A stretch of 14,079 nt of DNA from Acropora yongei (taxonomy: Eukaryota > Cnidaria > Anthozoa > Scleractinia > Acroporidae): NCBI GenBank assembly GCA_014634225.1, contig BLFN01000677.1, forward strand, positions 908,935-923,013, given 5' to 3'. Below, one piece after another: positions 11,407 to 14,079 of the stretch (within the stretch, counting starts at the first letter, position 1; every line of letters starts with the position of its first letter). The notes beneath the pieces are model-generated. The model saw only the letters and a list, made by a program, of their open reading frames with translations, did not search any database and had not been told where the DNA came from. The translations under genes and the position numbers were made by a program.

Positions 11407-11430
11407 CTTAAAGAACGCTAGATCGCCCAT
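11407..11430 (-). CDS. DMRTA-like: Probable first coding exon of the DMRT gene (8 codons)
   Basis: An ATG at 11430-11428 opens eight codons (MGDLAFFK) that end exactly at a full-consensus donor, AAG|GTAAGTG (GT at 11406-11405). This is phase 0, matching the phase-0 acceptor before the DM exon, and the join reads MGDLAFFK then [10 protein letters not shown] with no break. The start context is good (G at -3, G at +4), and an in-frame TAG 30 bases upstream makes this the first in-frame Met. DMRTA/DMRT3 proteins vary in length before the DM domain; about 30 residues here is short but plausible. Alternatives: this may be only 5' UTR, with translation starting at Met19 or Met22 in exon 2, or exon 2 may start at the unspliced ATG at 6043. 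Inferred without transcript evidence. Confidence 0.62.
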
Positions 11431-11562
11431 TACTTGCGTTAAGTCGCGATGTACAAACTATAGAATGAGCTGAAAGTTTCGCGAGACGTGTTCCGTCTGC
11501 TACCGATGTGAGGACAAAATGACTGTCACCTACATAGCATCGTGTTTTTTTTTTTTTTTTTT
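11431..11562 (-). promoter_or_regulatory. Presumed 5' UTR / promoter-proximal region of the DMRT gene
   Basis: These 132 bases separate the putative start codon from the assembly gap. They hold an in-frame TAG just upstream of the ATG and a two-codon upstream ORF (ATG TAG). No TATA box at a convincing spacing was seen. The DNA around exon 1 (about 11160-11530) has more CpG than the rest of the window, as expected near a 5' end. A CCAAT motif on the same strand lies beyond the gap at 11653-11649. The transcription start cannot be placed, and a further upstream noncoding exon is possible. Confidence 0.35.
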
Positions 11563-11579
11563 NNNNNNNNNNNNNNNNN
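11545..11579. other. T18 homopolymer followed by a 17-N assembly gap
   Basis: Eighteen T's (11545-11562) run directly into 17 N's (11563-11579), and the sequence resumes with six G's. Homopolymers on both sides suggest a sequencing or scaffolding failure. The true gap length is unknown. It falls about 130 bp upstream of the putative start codon, so promoter or 5' UTR sequence may be missing. Confidence 0.97.
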
Positions 11580-13360
11580 GGGGGGCTGCGGTGACCTCTA
11601 CGCGCTGATTAACCACTTTCTCAAACAGTTTATCAGTCATTCAGGAATATTGGATACATTTATCGCTATGAACAATCATTTTTAAAACAAACCGCAGAAG
11701 CGAACAAACAAGCTGTTACGTCAAATTCTATTGATGTCGATGAGAATGTTCTTGAAAGTTATATTTCAGTCACTCCCAATAATTATCGACGTAACTTCAC
11801 TTGATCTTTATCAACAGAAAATTAAAAAGAAGTAACCATTTCTACTGCTAAATACAAAAAGAACAAATGATGATGAAAGAGAGAATAATTTTGAATTGTA
11901 TTAAACCATTATGGCCATAATCTTGAAAACAAACAAGAGTTACTATCTTATGGGAAAATAAGTTGCAAAATGGGGATTTTAATTTGTTTGAAATTTATTT
12001 CATTGTCTCCTTTATTTTGCTTTTTACTGATTTGTGGTTTTCCGGCAGAAATTTCCGTTTACAAACATTTTGCTTTGTACAGTGATTATCGTTATGTTGA
12101 CTCCTTATATTTGAAAACATATTTTTTTCCAGAAACGAAATACAAAATATTTGTAATCAAGATGCGTTTGATGCAAAAAAAAAAACGTTAATCCAATTTC
12201 TGTCTGTCGGATTTTTCTTGAAATCGACATTTGACTTATTGCTTTTTCTTTACATAATCATGCCGAAGTCTATTCGACTCGAAATGTCTGAAAAATTCAT
12301 TACTTCAGTTTTTATTGTTGTGTTTGCACAGATTGGGGCGGTTAATTACTCTACTTATTTGAAATACAAGCTGCAAAATGGTTTTCATTTCTATTGTTTG
12401 AGATTCAATTCCGTAGAAGAACTGTTTTTTTTTTCTTTTTTGCACAGTTTATACATTATCGGGTCGAAGCCAGTACCGGAACAATGAAAATAGGCGAGCA
12501 AAAGTCATTAACCGTATTATGAATTAACAGATATATTGCTGAAACTGGAATATGTAACATTGTTGTTGGCGCCACGATGGAGCACGTTGCCACAGAAACT
12601 CGATACAAGTCCAAAATTATGACTGGTACACTATATAACAGACACTTGTGGTCCTTCCTATATTTTGCTAGTTGGTTTATGTCCTCTGTAATCGTTGTTT
12701 CAGTATGTTTTTGTCGTTCTCTCTTTGTCGTGTCAATTACCGATATGTTATATTTTCATTTAGTGAACATAAAAACAAGATGAATATTGAAAAGTGGGCT
12801 TGCGTATCTTCAATCGAGACCGTCTGCGCAACATTGGGTTCCTTTTATATATTGCAAGCTTGTAATTTCCATGATAGCAGAAGATTGAAATAAAGACCAG
12901 TATGATACTAAGAGATCATCGATCCTTTTCTGTTAACGACACTTAGCGAAAAATCGACAGAAGAAACAGTGGCTTCGAGCAGAACACAACTGAAACAAAT
13001 ACACTTTACTTTGACAAAAGACCTGAATACGGAGGAGGGCGGCACAGCTAGTTAAAGAGAATGTTTCCAATATTTTTTCGGTTTTTAACAACATGACAAA
13101 GTTACATGTTCCGTGAGGCAATATCACGCGTGTGAATTTTGAAAAGAAGACGACACTTTTATAAGAGTTTACCGCTTTGTGAGTCATGTCTTTGATATCG
13201 CTTAATGTGTCACTTGTTTATGTGATCTAATATAATTGAAATAAAAATCTCAACTGATGAATTTATCTCAAACAAGAAACGTGTATTTCCCGTCCGGCCT
13301 CGATGCAGTCATATTGATTTGGAAATAGTAGTAATAGTGCTTGCTCACTCTCGAAGTGTC

Positions 13361-13408
13361 TAATAATAATAATAATGATAGTAATAGTCATCATCATCAT
13401 CATCATCG
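13361..13408. repeat. Compound trinucleotide microsatellite (TAA)n then (TCA)6
   Basis: About five TAA units (from 13361) are followed by degenerate TGATAGTAA-like units and six perfect TCA units (13388-13405). It lies upstream of the DMRT gene in non-coding DNA. No open frame with start and splice signals supports it as a coding homopeptide. Confidence 0.93.
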
Positions 13409-13612
13409 TAAATAATATTGATGAGAATAATCAGGTTATGTAGCCAAGTCCAAGTGTTTTACTAATCATTGAGGAGGCAAATCAAACTTTAAACCAAATG
13501 TTCGTTGCTTCTATATAACAACGAAAAACTTTTAAAACAGAGAGGAAAACCAAGACGCTCAACATTTATCACTACTTTCATAGAGGACATTCGTTTTTCC
13601 ATCACATTGTTA

Positions 13613-13641
13613 AATAGAGTCTCAATAGAGTCTCAATAGAG
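13613..13641. repeat. Short tandem repeat, 11-bp unit x 2.6
   Basis: The unit AATAGAGTCTC occurs twice in full (13613-13623, 13624-13634), followed by AATAGAG (13635-13641), with no mismatches. It is a small minisatellite-like repeat in the distal 5' flank, with no evident function. Confidence 0.9.
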
Positions 13642-14079
13642 CTAGCTGCAGCAATTAGCCTCGGGCACCGGTGAAAACTAACAAAGAAACTACTGCATTG
13701 GGATCTACTGGGATGTGTCAACCCAACCTTAACTTTTCGTGATGAGCCCCTGCCTGCTTGAATGGTTTTATCTGGTTGTTTCTATAATTATAACTGCTTA
13801 TATAACTGTAAGACAAAGAAAATAACAATTTTCACGATGAAGTAGACTCGTCCAGTCTTCTTTGCCTTTCTTAATCAACTCGAATTACGGTGTATTCTTC
13901 AAGGTGCCGCAAGATAACCTCTAGTTATTCAACAACTTCAGCAAGGTGTATATGAAACATTTGTTAATCGCCACATCTTGCATCATTGAAGTGCAAATTT
14001 AACTGACGCGTGTTATCTCTGTGAACGATGAAAACTTTAAAAACCGGCGCAATCTCAGTAATGCCTACCATTTGATTGT

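Larger units (their letters stand above)
1..11430 (-). other. DMRTA-like: DMRTA-like gene span, 5' start codon to left window edge (3' partial)
   Basis: Coding join on the minus strand: 11430-11407, 6022-5584, 270-1. The product so far is about 244 residues in the order short N-terminus, DM domain, Ser/Pro linker, basic/acidic NLS-like segment, DMA domain. An intron between DM-bearing and DMA-bearing exons is also found in vertebrate DMRTA1 and DMRT3, so this layout agrees with the subfamily. DMRTA/DMRT3-type factors act in neural progenitor patterning and gonad or sexual development in bilaterians; the role in this organism is unknown. Whether it is orthologous to DMRTA or DMRT3 cannot be settled here, because invertebrate DM plus DMA proteins often branch before that split. 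Confidence 0.85.
11580..14079. other. 5' flanking / intergenic DNA without a supportable gene
   Basis: This AT-rich stretch upstream of the DMRT gene contains several small plus-strand ORFs (11970-12191, 12218-12487, 12577-12783, 12672-12893) rich in Phe, Leu, Tyr and Ile, as T-rich DNA gives by chance. None shows a known domain, and no splice or polyadenylation arrangement ties them together. One ACATTGTTG (12557-12565) resembles the DMRT-binding core. Two microsatellite-type repeats lie near 13361 and 13613. No tRNA, rRNA or transposon ends were recognised. Confidence 0.6.

Noticed and set aside
11970..12893. Cluster of plus-strand hydrophobic small ORFs upstream of the DMRT gene
   Set aside because: T-rich DNA yields Phe/Leu/Tyr-rich frames. 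The frames are separate, share no splice logic and have no recognised homology.
1..14079. CRISPR array, bacterial operon, insertion sequence or viral insertion
   Set aside because: There are no spaced direct repeats, no operon-like packed ORFs, no transposase or viral protein motifs. The intron-exon structure and DM gene mark this as animal DNA.

Overview
The window is metazoan nuclear DNA: AT-rich, very low coding density, multi-kilobase introns with canonical GT..AG junctions, microsatellites and one short assembly gap. It holds most of one recognisable gene, a minus-strand transcription factor of the doublesex/mab-3 (DMRT) family. DM genes are animal-specific. The DM plus DMA architecture points to the DMRTA/DMRT3 branch, found in bilaterians and cnidarians. 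The compact protein and genome style suggest an invertebrate, plausibly a cnidarian such as a coral or anemone, but the species cannot be fixed from the sequence.

Gene model (minus strand, right to left): a very short first coding exon (11430..11407, 8 codons, flush with an AAG|GTAAGT donor); intron 1 (11406..6023, about 5.4 kb); the DM-domain exon (6022..5584); intron 2 (5583..271, about 5.3 kb); and the DMA-domain exon (270..1), which runs off the left edge. Both junctions are in phase (phase 0, then phase 1). Joined, they give about 244 residues: short N-terminus, DM zinc module (about residues 31-81), Ser/Pro-rich linker, basic/acidic NLS-like stretch, and the start of the CUE-like DMA domain (from about residue 213). 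The C-terminus and 3' UTR lie outside. The DMA exon is easily missed because its reading frame is cut by the window edge and it is separated from the DM exon by more than 5 kb.

Region by region: 1-270 DMA exon; 271-5583 intron with a (TA)n microsatellite near 2548 and an A-rich tract near 5325; 5584-6022 DM exon; 6023-11406 intron with a perfect inverted repeat at 6531-6553 and a CpG-dense patch near 9141-9190; 11407-11562 first coding exon and presumed 5' UTR/promoter-proximal DNA ending in a T18 run; 11563-11579 Ns; 11580-14079 5' flanking DNA with a compound microsatellite and a short 11-mer tandem repeat but no supportable gene. Small ORFs elsewhere have no recognisable domain, and at least some begin at TTG, so they are treated as chance.
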